Source: Areca catechu
Taxonomy: Eukaryota > Streptophyta > Magnoliopsida > Arecales > Arecaceae
DNA: 64,000 nt
NCBI GenBank assembly: GCA_021397845.1
Contig: CM038052.1
Coordinates: forward strand, 149,446,854 to 149,510,853
Direction: 5' to 3'
The notes under the pieces are model-generated. The model had not been told where the DNA came from, searched no databases, and was given only the letters and a program-made list of their open reading frames with translations. Positions 11,186 through 23,218 of this stretch are shown here, one piece after another. Both the position numbers and the translations under genes were made by a program. Numbering within the stretch: position 1 is the stretch's first letter; each line of letters starts with the position of its first letter.

Positions 11186-11857
11186 CTAAAGAGAGTCACA
11201 CAAACCTAGTTCACATCTAATCATTGCAAACCTATCATAATTTAAAGGTTTAGTAAAAATATCAGCAAGTTGGTTTTCAGTTGGCACAAATTCAAGTACA
11301 ATATCATTGTTCAAAACTTGATCTCTTATAAAATGGTGCCTAATTTCAATATGCTTAGTTCTTGAATGCTGAACAGGATTCTTGGTTAAATTTATAGCAC
11401 TTGTGTTATCACATTTGATTGGAATTTTAGATTGTGTAACACCAAAATCTTCTAGCTATTGTTTAATCCAAAGCACTTGAGCACAACAACTACCAGCAGC
11501 AACATACTCTGCCTCAGCAGTGGACAATGCTACGGAGTTTTGCTTCTTATAGTGCCATGAGATTAAACTCAACACTAGAAATTGGTATGTTTCACTAGTG
11601 TTCTTTCTATCAATTTTATATCCAGCATAGTCATCATTCGAAAAATCAATTAAATTTAAAGAATATTCTTTAGAATACCAAAGACCTAAATTACATGTAC
11701 CTCTTAGATATTTGATAATTATTTTAACAGCAAGCATGTGTGATTCCTTAGGATTTGATTGAAAATGAGTACACACACATACACTATACAAGATATCAGG
11801 TCTACTGGCAGTAAGATATAACAATGATGCAATCATACCTCGATAGATCGTCCCACC
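11186..11857 (-). pseudogene. Sirevirus B RT C-terminus and RNase H
   Basis: Copia RNase H on the minus strand: LLYLTASRPDILYSVCVC, LRGTCNLGLWYSK, SVALSTAEAEYVAAGSC, and the C-terminus around ADIFTKPLNYDRF ending GLCDSL at the stop 11186-11188. The end of pol is joined without integrase or RT core to the gag/protease part of another copia at about 11857. The join keeps the reading frame, but broken frames on both sides make function unlikely. Confidence 0.8.
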
Positions 11858-13202
11858 TATATGACCGATCTTTAGATGCCACATGTATTTTTCATTTAGG
11901 TCATCTCTAGGATGTTTATGTCCTATGCATTCACTTTAATATTCTCGTTAATGTTCAAAGATGCATCGGCATGCAAATGATAGAGACTGTCAATTAAAAT
12001 AGCTTTTGCAACAAATTTATTTTTCAAATAAATACTACAAAAGTCTTTATTGAATATAAATTCAAATCCTTCCTGTGCTAGCATAGAGATAGAAATCAAA
12101 TTTCTACTAGCTCCAGGCATAAAATAACAGTCACTAAGAACTAATCTAAACCCTAAAGGTAACACCAGAGAATATGATCCAACAGCTTGAGCAGCAACTT
12201 TTGCTCCATTTTCGACATGTAGGACCATCTCACCTTCTCTCAGCATTCTACTTAATTTCCAGACCCTGCATTGAAATGCATATAAAAGCACTAGAGTTAG
12301 AGTCTAAAATCTAGCTGGAAGTAGATGAAATCATTAGGTTAGATTCAATAACGAGTATAGGTTTACCTTCAGAAGGTGCAACCTCTTTCTGTTTCTTTAG
12401 GCTTTCCAGGTAGAGAGGACAATTCCTTTTCCAGTGGCCATCTATGTTGCAGTGGAAACATTTTCCTTTGATAACCTTGGCTTTCTTGGGAGTGTCCTTC
12501 TTCTTCTGTTTGCTTTCCTTCTTTTGCTTCTTTATAGGTTTCTTCTTCTTCCAAGTAGACTTTCTTTTGGAGGAAGATTGCTCCATAAAGTAAACAGAGC
12601 CCCTTGAACTCTTCAGGATCCCCTCATTGCTTACCAGCATGTTCAACAATTCAGGTAAAGTGTAGTTCAACTTGTTCATATTATAATTCATAACAAATTG
12701 AGCATATGAACTAGTCAAGGACTGGAGGATCAAATCCACCTGAAGCTCCTTGTGAATAGGAATGCCCAGCTTCTCAAGCTGTTCGATGTCCTTGATCATT
12801 ATCAAACAATGATCATGCATTGACTACCCTTCACGCATCTTGCTGTTGAAAAGCCTTTTCGACACTTCGAAGCGTGCAATCCAACTTTGTTCACCATATA
12901 CTCTTGTAGGTGAATCAGAATCGATTTAGTAATTGGCATATCCTCATGTTGGCTCTGTAATTCATTTGACATTGAGGCCAACATATAACACTTAACCTTA
13001 TTATCATCTACCATCCATTTCTCATGTGCAGTCGTCTGAGAGCACTTGGATGGTCAAGTAAGACAGGGGGTTCCTGGTCAAGCACATAGCCCAACTTCTC
13101 AGAACTCAAAACAATTTTGAAGTTTCTTAACCAATCTTTAAAATTGAGGCCAACTAGTCGGTTTGTCTCTAGAATACGGACTAAGGGATTTGAAGTAGAC
13201 AT
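11858..13202 (-). pseudogene. Tork/Angela-type copia gag-protease, truncated in GAG-pre-integrase
   Basis: Starts at ATG 13202 (MSTSNPLVRILETNRL). The gag then continues across frameshifts near 13010 and 12810. A zinc knuckle CFHCNIDGHWKRNC (CX2CX4HX4C) is encoded near 12470-12425, after a Lys-rich stretch. The region 12291-11923 holds the segment after the protease (ENGAKVAAQAVG, LSDCYFMPGASRNLISISML). The GAG-pre-integrase domain begins at MWHLKIGHIG and breaks off at about 11857. Integrase and RT of this element are missing. Its 5' LTR is at 14807-17202. Confidence 0.85.
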
Positions 13203-14793
13203 GGTTAGCTGCAAGAGTAGAAGATTCAAATTAGATGCTTTATACTTAATTATAAAAATTGTTCTAGGGTCTTTAAGAAATAATTTTAGAACTCCCACTA
13301 TTTTCTCGGATCTCTCACACTTTCTGTGAAGATGCGAAAACCATGTGACTCTAGGTTTCTAGTGGGTGCTACGGTCCCATCGATGTGCGACACCTCACTG
13401 TATCCAGTTATTGGTAACATGCTACACCAATAAGTGGCCAACTCTTGTCCAATGTATCTAATACAAGTTGTAGCTCTTGGTCTCTAAATCATGGAACCTC
13501 AACGTGCCTGTTTATTGGTCCAATCATTAGTTAAATCATACCCACCATTCCTGCTAGACAAAGCCATCATTGAGTCCCTCAACGTGCCTGTTTATTGGGC
13601 CCAACCCCATCAGTGCCTAGCAACATCTCATGTCTAATAGGATAGTTGTGTCTTCCTGATGCAACTAGACCACTGTAACCAGCCGAGAATAATCAACACT
13701 AGTAGGACACCCGCACACCTACAATGGTGGAAGACCTATGACTTAATATTTATTGGGAGCTTAGGTTCAGGTCTCTTCTAAATTGATCAGCCAAATCATG
13801 ACTAACCAATTACATTCAGTCAGCACAATCTCATGTCTGACTAAAATTATATTAGGTCAGCACAATCTCATGTCTGACTTAATATAACCAGCATGGGTGA
13901 ACTCAAATCAAAAGTGACCATTTTGAAAACTTAATCAACCAAATTGGCCAGGTCAGTTTGATCCATGAGAGGGTTCTGCCAATATACCATCTTTCCACCA
14001 AACTAGTTGGTTAAGAAAGAGTTAGTCTCAATTAGCAAACCATGATCGAAACCTTCCTTAGATACCAATTGACTGACAAGATTCAATTAGATCATCTAAT
14101 GATCTAGGCTCATCACTGAGCCAAATTAGGTCTTAACTTATCGATTCACTATCAAATGAATCGATCTGACCAGACTACATCTAAAACCAATTTTGAACAT
14201 ACTTGACCTAACCCAAATCATCAGTTAAGTTACTTGCTCAAAATCATATTAGGGTTACTAGTTGATCTAATCAATCCCTAATCACGTAGCCCAATCTCTA
14301 GACCTAATTTGTTCAACCCAAACCCTCATGCACCTAATTTGATTTTCTTGATCAAATCAATTTTAAAATTAGGTTTAAGTGCATGAAATTAGTGGCTTAT
14401 GATCATAAATCTTATAAAGATCTAAACCCTAATTTTGTGCATCTTATACAACAACATACATAATCATAAATCGATCAAAAACTTTTGAAAACCCTTTTTC
14501 AAAATCAGTATACATCAAAGTAGGACAACCATTGCACTATAGGGGGTAAACCCTATAGCAGGATAACCTTATGTCACTTTGTGCAACCTTGATCAATTTA
14601 ATTTCAGATTATTAAATTTAATTTCAGATCTGAAAATTATGATTTTAATTTTGAAAATAATTTTTCAAAACATAAAATTTTATGCTAAAACAATCTCATG
14701 TTCAACATAGATCTAAAAATCATAATCTTTCAAACTGATCTGAATATTTTTCAAATATAATTCTCATGCATGCATGTTAAAAGGAGAACCATG
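13203..14793 (-). other. 5' leader of the Tork/Angela-type copia
   Basis: About 1.6 kb between primer binding site and gag start, no ORF. It contains a direct duplication (GTCAGCACAATCTCATGTCTGACT at about 13819 and 13856). A phrase, CTCAACGTGCCTGTTTATTGG, occurs twice near 13499 and 13578. A stem-loop at 14522-14576 is shared with the Athila leader. Confidence 0.75.
14522..14576 (-). ncRNA. Leader stem-loop shared with Athila
   Basis: On the plus strand: AGGACAACCATT, then CTATAGGG (14537-14544), 6-nt loop, CCCTATAG (14551-14558), then CAGGATAACCTTATGTCA. The Athila leader at 40781-40832 has the same flanks around a stem of different sequence. A structural role in the genomic RNA is inferred. 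Confidence 0.55.
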
Positions 14794-14805
14794 GCTCTGA
14801 TACCA
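14794..14805 (-). other. Primer binding site (initiator tRNA-Met)
   Basis: Minus strand TGGTATCAGAGC, complementary to the 3' end of initiator tRNA-Met, one base from the LTR end at 14807. It marks the LTR to its right as the 5' LTR. Confidence 0.9.
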
Positions 14806-14806
14806 C

Positions 14807-17202
14807 TGTTGGTTTTCTCCCAGGAACAGGAAATTGCAATTAAACAGGCATTAGCAGCCTGTTGCAGCGAAAACAGATATAAAAATAATTTATATCTAAT
14901 TATGCAATTCATAAATAAATCTAATTTATTTATCATAAATTTCTAACATACTGCATAACATGAGAAAAATATTAGATCTGAAATAAAAATTATTTCAAGT
15001 ATAAAATACTTACCTGGATCGCTATCCGGGCCTGCTCTGAAAAGCATGCAGATCCGCTACTGAAAAGCCTGGATTTTGTCGGAGCCGTGCAATCGTCCAG
15101 CCTCTGCCGGTATCCACATGAAGCTCTCGCAACTGAGTTGTAGAGGGCACTGGACTGCTAGATCCTTGCAGCCCTCTCCTCTTTTAGCAAATCGTCCACT
15201 TTAAAAACTGTGCCGATTCGAATCCGAATCGGCTTTCGATTTCTGTCTTGCAATTAGAGTGCAAGACTTTTGGACCCTTTCCTCTCTTCTTTCTTTTATG
15301 TAGAAGACCTCTCAACACTCTTGAAGATCTCAAGGAAGAAGAGAGAAAACAAATAAAAGGGAAGAATTGAACTTGGTGCTAGGAGAGAGAACCTCAGGTA
15401 ATAGCGCCCAAGAAGAGAGAGGACGCCCAAAGTTAATTCACGATGAGAAGGAATAATTCTTCATGCCCAAAATCAGATCTCTTCTGTCGACCACCTTTCT
15501 TCCTTTATTTAAAATTTAAGTCTCCCATCCCATCAAAACAAAACACAAGTGTTTCATTTTATTTGGCTAGGATTTAAGAGGAGTGGAAGAGAAGGACTCT
15601 TCCCTCTCTTAATTAATTCATGCCAACTCCATATTAACGCCCTCCTTTTTGTCGTACAAATATTCTCCCCAAGGATAAGCCTCTTAGTTTTTGTCTTATA
15701 AAAATTCTCCACTCCAAAATAAAAGGAGTTCGAACTTATCTAGTTTAGGTTTTTAAAAGTAGTAGAAGAGAAGGACTTTTCCTCTTCTCTTATTGTCTCA
15801 CGTGTAAACTCTTATACCGCCCACCTAATATTCACGTCCCACTATTTGCCGCACAAAATAAATGGGACCCACTAGGTTGGCATGTGGAGGGAGGGGGAGA
15901 CAAGGAGAGAGAGTCCTAGTCTAACTGGACTTTAGGTCTTGGTCCAAATTTAATGGTTTTACAGTCAAACTGAAGCCGATTTTAAATTCGATCAAACCAT
16001 TTCGAAGCGGACATTGACCCGAATCAATTAGGATTAACTAATTGAGTCTAACTTAATTAAATTAAATCTAATTTAATTTAATTGATAATTAATCTATAAT
16101 CAATTAATTGTAACATTTATAATTAGGTCAAATATTAATTGTAACAATTATAATTAGGTCCAAATTGATTTGCTGATTGGTTACTTGAGCTCTTAATGTA
16201 TGTGACCCCTCATATCCTATCCTGTATGGTAATGAGACATGCTATAATCTCCATTATGCATCATCGAAACTCCTTTCGATGGACTGAAATAATTTTAGCT
16301 CAACCCTAATTAGGATCATCAATTCGAGAATGATCCTAACGGGCTCTCATAATCCACCAGTGATACATAGCAGTATGTAGTGGCAACCTAGCAGAATAAG
16401 ATTGGAACCCCTAGGTGTAGTTACCATGTGATTTGGTTCCTCTATAAAAATCTCGACATGATGTTGGTTACGGATACTCGTCAAACCCATCAGTCATATG
16501 CTTAACCTAATTGACTCAAGTCTAATTGTGATACTAATGAAAACACATTTTCTTTATCATCTTGCTATGACCATAGACTTCTGGACTTAGTCTCATTAAG
16601 CTTGCATAAGATTATACCTTACTACTAAGGCTGATAGATCCCTACAAGTGAACACCCTACTCCTACAATAAACTTACTGCAGCCAACGAACACCGCAAGG
16701 TCCTGTATGGATAGGAACCATGTAATTGTACTGTCAAACTACAACAAGCTTATTGTGAGTAACCGAGATACTTTAGGTCAAGAAACTATTCACACAACTA
16801 CAGCATCAGGAAGTTATCGATGAGTGAGTAGTCATCTGTATAATTTCATGTACTTGGTCATGCTCAGTACCGTTGATCTCTATCAACTACCTGCACTCTC
16901 ACTTCAGTGTCACCACACTATATGTTAGAGACTCATCTACCCTAAAAGGGAAGTGATTTGTGCATCGATTTTAATGGATCAATCATTGTCCTCGTGATAT
17001 TCCAACAATCGGGAGCTTTTAGGAGTTAATCTATAAAGACACATATCTCAGATTCTCAACTATTGAGAATATGTGTCATTGTCCATTAACTCCATGGACG
17101 ATTCATAGACACAATAATATGAATGAAACTGAAACCTTTTTTAATAAAGAAGAATTAAGTACAAAGTTAATGCCCTAAAAATTATAATGTGTCAAGCCAA
17201 CA
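14807..17202 (-). mobile_element. 5' LTR of the Tork/Angela-type copia
   Basis: Ends TGTTGG (14807-14812) and CCAACA (17197-17202), about 2.4 kb. A second CCAACA at 17002-17007 is an alternative right end. I prefer 17202 because chromovirus protease coding sequence begins right after it and 17008-17202 looks like continued U3. There is no coding content. The 3' LTR is not in the window, being lost with the pol of this element. Confidence 0.75.
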
Positions 17203-17406
17203 TGGCTTTCAAGGTATACATCTAATATATAGCATCATGGTCATAAAGCCAGGGTCCACCTAGAATTATGCTACTAACTTCCATGGGTATAACATCACAC
17301 CATACTTTATCTTTGTAGGACTAAAGCTGGATCTGGACTTGGCATCTAGACTTAATGGGTATGGATGTGGAGTCTATCCAAGAAACCTTATAGGGGCTCG
17401 GGTGGG
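17203..17406 (-). pseudogene. Chromovirus E1 protease, C-terminal part
   Basis: Minus-strand translation HPSPYKVSWIDSTSIPIKSR, then DKVWCDVIPMEVSSIILGGPWLYD. This is the C-terminal half of a Ty3 chromovirus aspartic protease, with one stop and a G in place of the usual R of LGRPW. It is the direct continuation of the protease at 19540-19800 once the solo LTR between them is discounted. Confidence 0.8.
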
Positions 17407-19534
17407 TGATGCTTGTCAAATTCACCAAAATTTATTACTGTTTTACTAATTCTTGTAATTTTTCTTGTAGTATTAGTGAGTCCAGGTCGAACCTTAGAGA
17501 CTGAATATGATGACCAAATTAACAATTAGATGGGGGGTTTTTAAATAATTATGAAATCAACTAAATAATTATGCAAATAAAGAAAAACTCTAATTCAATT
17601 CAGATTTGATTCAAATTCAATTTAAGTTCAGATTCATATTCAATTCAAGGGGTTCAGTGCTAAGTTGTAGATTGATCACCGGTATATAATATATCATTCC
17701 CTCTTTGAATACTTAGCCGAGGACTTACTTAGGAGCTAGATAAATCTAATCATCCCCAAGTTCATTAATTCAAGTCAAGCGCCCAAATTAAATTCTTATC
17801 AATGAACCAATTGGTATTAAGCAATCCTCATGAATTCATTGATAGCATTACATAGTGGAGCTAAGAATGATCAACAATTTGACAAGCATCAAAATTATTT
17901 AATTCATTCTATGTTTCCTTTTAGACAAAGATGAAAACTGGGATCATAATCATTTTGCCTAAGTACTACTTTAACCAAGTTGCATAACAATTACAGATTA
18001 AGAACTTAGTTTAGTAATTAATCATGTAGACAATCAATTAATAGGCCTCTTAATCAATTAAACAACATAATAAATCAATAATAAAAACAAGGAAACATAG
18101 ATATTCAACAAAAGAATAATATCAATTAACATCACAACCTCACAATCATGCTAACATAGCTAGTTATCCCTTGAATCAAAACAAAAAAACTACTCAATCA
18201 TGGAAAAAGGAAATAACATAAGTTTGATCTGATTTCCTTCCCTGTTCATAGCAGAAAACACGTTCTTCTTCTCCTTTCTAGCAGAAATAATAGCAATAGT
18301 AGCAATCTCCTCTTCTTCCAGCAAAAAACAGAACTCCTCTTCCAGCTGTGTTCTCCAGTGCTGCAAAGAACTCTCCTTCCAGCAAAAAATAGATGCTCTG
18401 TTGTAGCAGAAAAACAGAGCTCGTGGCACTTCTTCCAGCAGAAAAAAAATGCTCGTTCTCTTCTCTGTTCTTGCTGCAGAAAACTTTTCCTTATAATTTT
18501 TGCTGCTGCTCCCTCTTCTGTTCTCCACCGAACTCCCCTCTAGAAGCATGAGTCCAGCCCCTCCAAAACTTCTTCAAGGTCTCCCAACAAACCCAACAAA
18601 CTCCCGTTCCATGACTGCCTCAAACTTCCCATTCCATATCCCAATCTGCAATGACTCCAACAGCAAACAAAACCCAATCCAATAGAACTCTATTTTAGTT
18701 CAAAAATCTCTTCAAAAAGCTATGTCTGTTTTGACTCCAGATCCTGATTTGTTTGGTGATGAATCCCAATAGTTAGCCTATCAAGCTTCATAGCCATCGA
18801 TCATGTTCCAATGCTTTGCTCAAATCCAGTTCCATATATACCCTCTATTTCAAGAATCCCAGCAACTCTTGACTGCTCTGTGATGGCTTGGACCTTATCC
18901 ACTTGAACATCCAATCAAATCAACCCTTAATGGCCTCTCATACTTCCAACAAAATTACTTCTCAGTTGGTAACTCTCAGGATCAAGTTTCAAAGCCTCAC
19001 ATCTTCTATTTCGGTCGTTCATAAAAGCCCAATCCAAACTGATTCCAACAACCAGCCACTCTGTTTTACTTGCTTTCACCAATTTTTTTTAATATGATAG
19101 CCACGTTTTTAGGCCTTGGACTCTTCATGAAACTTGTAGCTGATTGAATGCACTTGAATTTAGGCCTTTGGATCACATCATTTGGCCCTTGGAAGCTTAA
19201 GATATTCCCCTTCAAACCTTCAGTCTTCAGAGAGGCATTCTAGTTTCTAGACATCACTTTGAGGCACAGTTTGGAGATCCAAATGAATTCAGATTTTAAT
19301 GTACCATGTATCTCTAGAAAGCTTAGGATGTCCTCTACAACTTGTAGACCATTTCTTCCAATTCTGATGCTAAGATTATCAAAATCCTGCAAGAATCTAG
19401 AAGGATAAAATTATACAATGATGAAAATTAATCCTCATACATAAGCTTATGCATTAATCATCACAACGAGGACATAAATATATCAAATAGACTAAATATA
19501 AGGAGAAATAAAATGTATAATTATGTCTTTATCA
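17407..19534 (-). mobile_element. Solo LTR in the E1 protease gene
   Basis: 2,128 bp, TGATGCTTGTC..TCTTTATCA, flanked by a perfect 5-bp target duplication GTGGG (17402-17406 and 19535-19539). The host frame reads on correctly across the site. No internal coding sequence; the AGCAGAAAA-rich stretch at 18240-18480 is low complexity. The LTR looks gypsy-like (Athila/Tat style GTTCGACCT near its minus-strand 3' end), but lineage is uncertain. A solo LTR implies LTR-LTR recombination after insertion. Confidence 0.9.
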
Positions 19535-20644
19535 GTGGGGAACTGTGCTCAAGCCTAGGTTTTTGATTGCCTTAAGTGAAATGGCATTCACACAGCTCCC
19601 ACTATCTATAATGATTTTGCATACCTTGTCCCCTAATTTCATAAAAGTTTATAAGATGTTAGTTCTACACCAATCCTCTTGTATCTTAGTCTGGGCTAGG
19701 ATGTACCTAACTATCCCTAGTAGGGCAGACTGGTCAAGAACCTCCTCATCTCCTTTATATTCATCTATCAGGTTTTCCTCAGCTTCATAAATCTCCTCTC
19801 CAATCTCATCATTGGGTTCAGACTCCTCTTCCTCTACTTCACCTATATGCAGGGATCTGGTTGGGCATTGGCTAGCAAAGTGTCCCGTCTAATGACATCT
19901 AAAATAGGTATTTGGGTTGGGACTCAGATTTCTCTGGGTTTCAGGTGCCTTACCCTTATCATCCCTATAGGGTATTGGGTTGCTAGAACTGGGTCGACTC
20001 GGGCTAGGGTTGGGACGATGTGGGTTAGGGTTAGGGCGACTTGGGTTAGGGTTGGGTCGGCCTGCGTATGCTGGGTTTGGGTTGCCTAGGTATGTTGGGT
20101 TAGGGTTGGGTCATCCTGGGTATGCTTGGTTTGGGTTTGGTCTAGAGCTAGGGGCACTAAACCTAAGGTGTTCAGGCTTATGGGCTACGGGTGCTTTCTG
20201 GAACCTCTCATAATTCTCAACTACCTGGTAGGCTTGATCTAGTTCAGTGACTCCCCTTAAGTATAATTCTCTCTGGATGTCTTCATGAAGGCCAACCCTA
20301 AACCTAGATAGGGTCACTGATGAGGGTTCGTCTAGGCAACATCTTATAGCACACTCATCAAACTTGGCTATGTACTCTGTCACAGACCTATTTTCCTGAT
20401 TTAATCTTTGCCATTGGTCTAGAAGTCTCTGTTGGTAGAATAGGGAAACATATTTCTCTTTAAGTCTCAGCTTCATGGCCATCCAGGGATCTATGGGGGC
20501 TTCATTTTTCTGTCGGATTAGGCATTTTACATTTTTCCAGTATAACCTAGCCTGGCTGGTTAACCTAAGTTTAGCAAATTTGCACCTCTTTCTCTTACTC
20601 AGGTCATACCATTCAAAAAATTATTCCATGCCTCCTTCCCAATC
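19535..20644 (-). pseudogene. Chromovirus E1 gag (C-terminal part) and protease N-terminus
   Basis: From 20644 the frame opens with WEGGMEQFFEWYDL-like sequence (one stop) and continues as gag (20482-20111: LRLKEKYVSLFYQQRLLDQW, LSRFRVGLHEDIQRELY). Then comes a repetitive RPNPNP linker (20160-19985) and an acidic stretch. The protease begins with IIIDSGSCVNAISLKAI, which holds the catalytic DSG. The N-terminal part of gag lies across element E2 at 27926-28241; the protease end is at 17203-17406. Confidence 0.85.
19985..20160 (-). repeat. Pro/Asn peptide repeats in the E1 gag linker
   Basis: Plus-strand GGGTTAGGGTTGGG-like units at about 27-30 bp encode, on the minus strand, repeated RPNPNP segments after gag. 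The resemblance to telomere repeats is incidental. Confidence 0.7.
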
Positions 20645-22433
20645 TGATGGAGAACGAAAACTCTGATACCAAAATTGATGCAGAACAAAAGAGATGATGC
20701 GATGCGGAAGTAAATTAAGACTTTTTTTTTTTAATATTTTCAGAAGTCGGCTTTGACTCAAATGAAAGTTAAACTAAATTAAAAGAAACTATATAATAAT
20801 TGAAAGCACAATTCAAAGAAACTAGGTTATCAGAGTAGTTTAGAAGTAAAGGATCGCTGGGGGTTGAGAAACTCCCAGACCTAGGGTTTCACTCTGAACT
20901 TTCAACAGGATAGAAATAAAGAGAAGGGAAGGGTTATATACCAGGCAGTGATCTTCACAGAGTTTGGTGGAAGGACTCTCTCGAGCAGATTGTTGGATCC
21001 TCGGATTCGGATATCTTCACAATGGATCCTCCAATACTGGTCCTTTGGCAGAGTTGGCTTCTCCTGAACTCAGGATCTGGGAAAGAAGAAGAACAAGTTA
21101 AGGAACCAGATACTCAAAGAAAGGATTTACCAGATAAGAAAAACTTGAAAAATTGATGTTGCTGAAATCCTGATTCTCCTGGATGCTGATCTGGCTTCCT
21201 CTTGGATTTGCTCTGTATTCGAAGTAGCCGATCTGGACCTGGATGCTGGTGGTCGGCCTCTACTTGGAAGAGAGGGGCCATGAGATGATGAGGTAGATTA
21301 GGGTTTGGATGATTGGTGGAATGAAGAAGATGATGGGTGGCTAGGGTTTGGAATTGAAGTGGCTAACCTAAGGTTTTGGTAGGGTTTTGGGGTTGGAGAT
21401 CTCACACCTCCTCAAGGTTCCTCGGGAACCCGGATTTACTCCCTCACGGAGCTCAACACCTGAATACAAGTGCGGAAGAGAGAAACACAAAGTTGCTCAC
21501 ACAGAAATTGATTTCATTCATCATTAAATTCAAGAGTTACATAGAGTTGAATAAATAGACATAACAAAGAAATAAAATTTTAAACATTTCCCATATGGGA
21601 CTAATAGGACTAACCCACACTTTAGGCATCAAATTCTCTTCCCAAGACTCCTTCCATGAGTGGGCAGCCCAAAAACTCCAAGAAAACTTGAAAATCAACT
21701 CCAAATGGTAGGTTATGGGGGTGTCTCCTAGTATCTCTCCATGAATCAAGGATTTTCCCTTTATGGTTTGGCTCATTTGGACACCTCCTAGTCTTGCTCC
21801 ACAAGTTTAGGCTTCTTCCTTTCATGGCTTTGGCACTTTTGGAAACTTTTGGGAACCTCCTTGAATTCCTCCCCAAGACATGCTCTCTTCCCTTTTATAA
21901 CTTGGATTTTTATGGAACATTGTGGGGCACCTCCTTGATCCTCTCTTCAAGAAAAATTCTTGCCATCCTGGCTTGGGTTTATCTGGAAAGAAATTGGCTC
22001 CTCTTTGGATGGAGGTATCTTGATGGATTTCTCTCCTAAGTGGTGCAAGAAAAAAAAGGAACTTACTTCTTGTGGTGTAGGGACCAAAGACACTGGATGG
22101 AGATGTGGCGCCTCCTAGACTCTGGCATGTGGCTGGGAGTGTGGCGCCCACTTGTTTGGGCCTGGGAGAAAAAATGTGGCACCCTGGACCTTGACTTGAC
22201 TGAAAAAAAAGTGGCACCAACCTGGAGAAGACCTAGATCACTACTAGGACTTGTACTGAGTCAACATGACTCAACAAAATTTAAATTGCAGGAAAATATA
22301 GACTCAAGACTAAAATTGAGTTGATCAAGTGAACCCTTATTACAAAACCAGAAAATCCTAATTCTTCGGGCAAGGTCAATCAGAGATCCAGATGAAGCCC
22401 TGAAGTCTTCTTCTGAGTCTGGTGCCCGCACCA
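20645..22433 (-). mobile_element. 3' LTR of chromovirus E2
   Basis: TGATGGAGAAC at 20645 to GGTGCCCGCACCA at 22433, 1,789 bp. The left flank is CAATC (20640-20644), repeated at the far end of E2 (27926-27930). It is nearly identical to 26139-27925. Its left 31 bases contain a second copy of the primer binding site (20661-20671). Confidence 0.9.
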
Positions 22434-23218
22434 ATTCTCCCGGGGTGGGAGGAACTCGACCCTGTCGAGTATGGATCAAGCTGACTCTGGTATCTCTCCA
22501 AGAGGTCTGGGTCCAATTCTTGTAATTCTTCTCAGGAGATCCAAGAGTCATCAGAATCTGGCCTTCCTTGCCAGCGGACCAGGTATCTTTGGTATCCTCG
22601 ATTACGAGTAGAGATAACCTGATCATCCAGGATCTTTTCAATATGCTCTTTCCTCATAGGCCAGTTTGTTGGTGGACACACAGGGTCGGGATCACTCTCA
22701 ATAACAGGATTAGGTTTCAAAGGCTTACTAGGAATCACAGCTAGCTCCCTATACTCTACTAAGTCTGTAATGTTGATAGTAGAGCTATTGCCTAGTTTTG
22801 GAGGCAACTCGAGCACATAGGCATTGGATCCTACTCTCTTCACTACTCTAAATGGTCCAGCTCCTTTAGCATGTAACTTTCTAACGGTTCCAGGAAAAAA
22901 TCGCTCAGGCCTTAACCTAATCATTACATAGTCTCTCTCAACAAAAGTTTTGACTCGTCTTTGAGAATCAACCAACTTCTTATAAGTTTCATTACTTAAA
23001 GTTATTTTGGCATGAATTTCTTTATGCAAGTCCTTTACATGCTATGCAAGTGCATCAAGAGACTTGTGTGTGTGGGCTAATAGTGAAATCAGATCAAGTG
23101 GTGTGTGAGGCTTGTATCCATGAATAACTTCAAAGGGACTCTAGCCTATAGACCTATTGATCGAAACATTGAATGCAATTTCAGCCCTGGACAAAATACA
23201 AATCCCAATTCCTGGTGC
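22434..23218 (-). pseudogene. E2 integrase C-terminus with chromodomain
   Basis: Minus strand: a core remnant near 23215-23150 (across a frameshift), then SPFEVIHGYKPHTPLDLI, the GPY/F-type module (ERFFPGTVRKLHAKGAGPFR), and a chromodomain (EKILDDQVISTRNRGYQRYL, VRWQGRPDSDDSW, then ELDPDLLERYQ after a stop). The chromodomain assigns E2 to the chromoviruses. The catalytic core, RT, RNase H and protease are gone: at about 23218 the sequence passes straight into the gag linker. A polypurine tract (GGGAGAAT) abuts the LTR at 22434. Confidence 0.85.

Noticed and set aside
17007..17202. 17007 as the right end of the Tork/Angela-type LTR
   Set aside because: TGTTGG also occurs there, but the sequence to 17202 has the same character and chromovirus coding begins only after 17202. 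It remains a possible alternative.
19981..20110. GGGTTAGGG-like repeats resembling interstitial telomere sequence
   Set aside because: The period is about 27-30 bases and the minus strand reads as RPNPNP peptide repeats in the chromovirus gag linker; plant telomere units would be TTTAGGG.
20661..20676. Taking 20676 as the true left edge of the E2 3' LTR because a primer-site sequence precedes it
   Set aside because: The CAATC target duplication and the continuous gag frame place the edge at 20645; the primer-like sequence is a duplicated copy inside the LTR.
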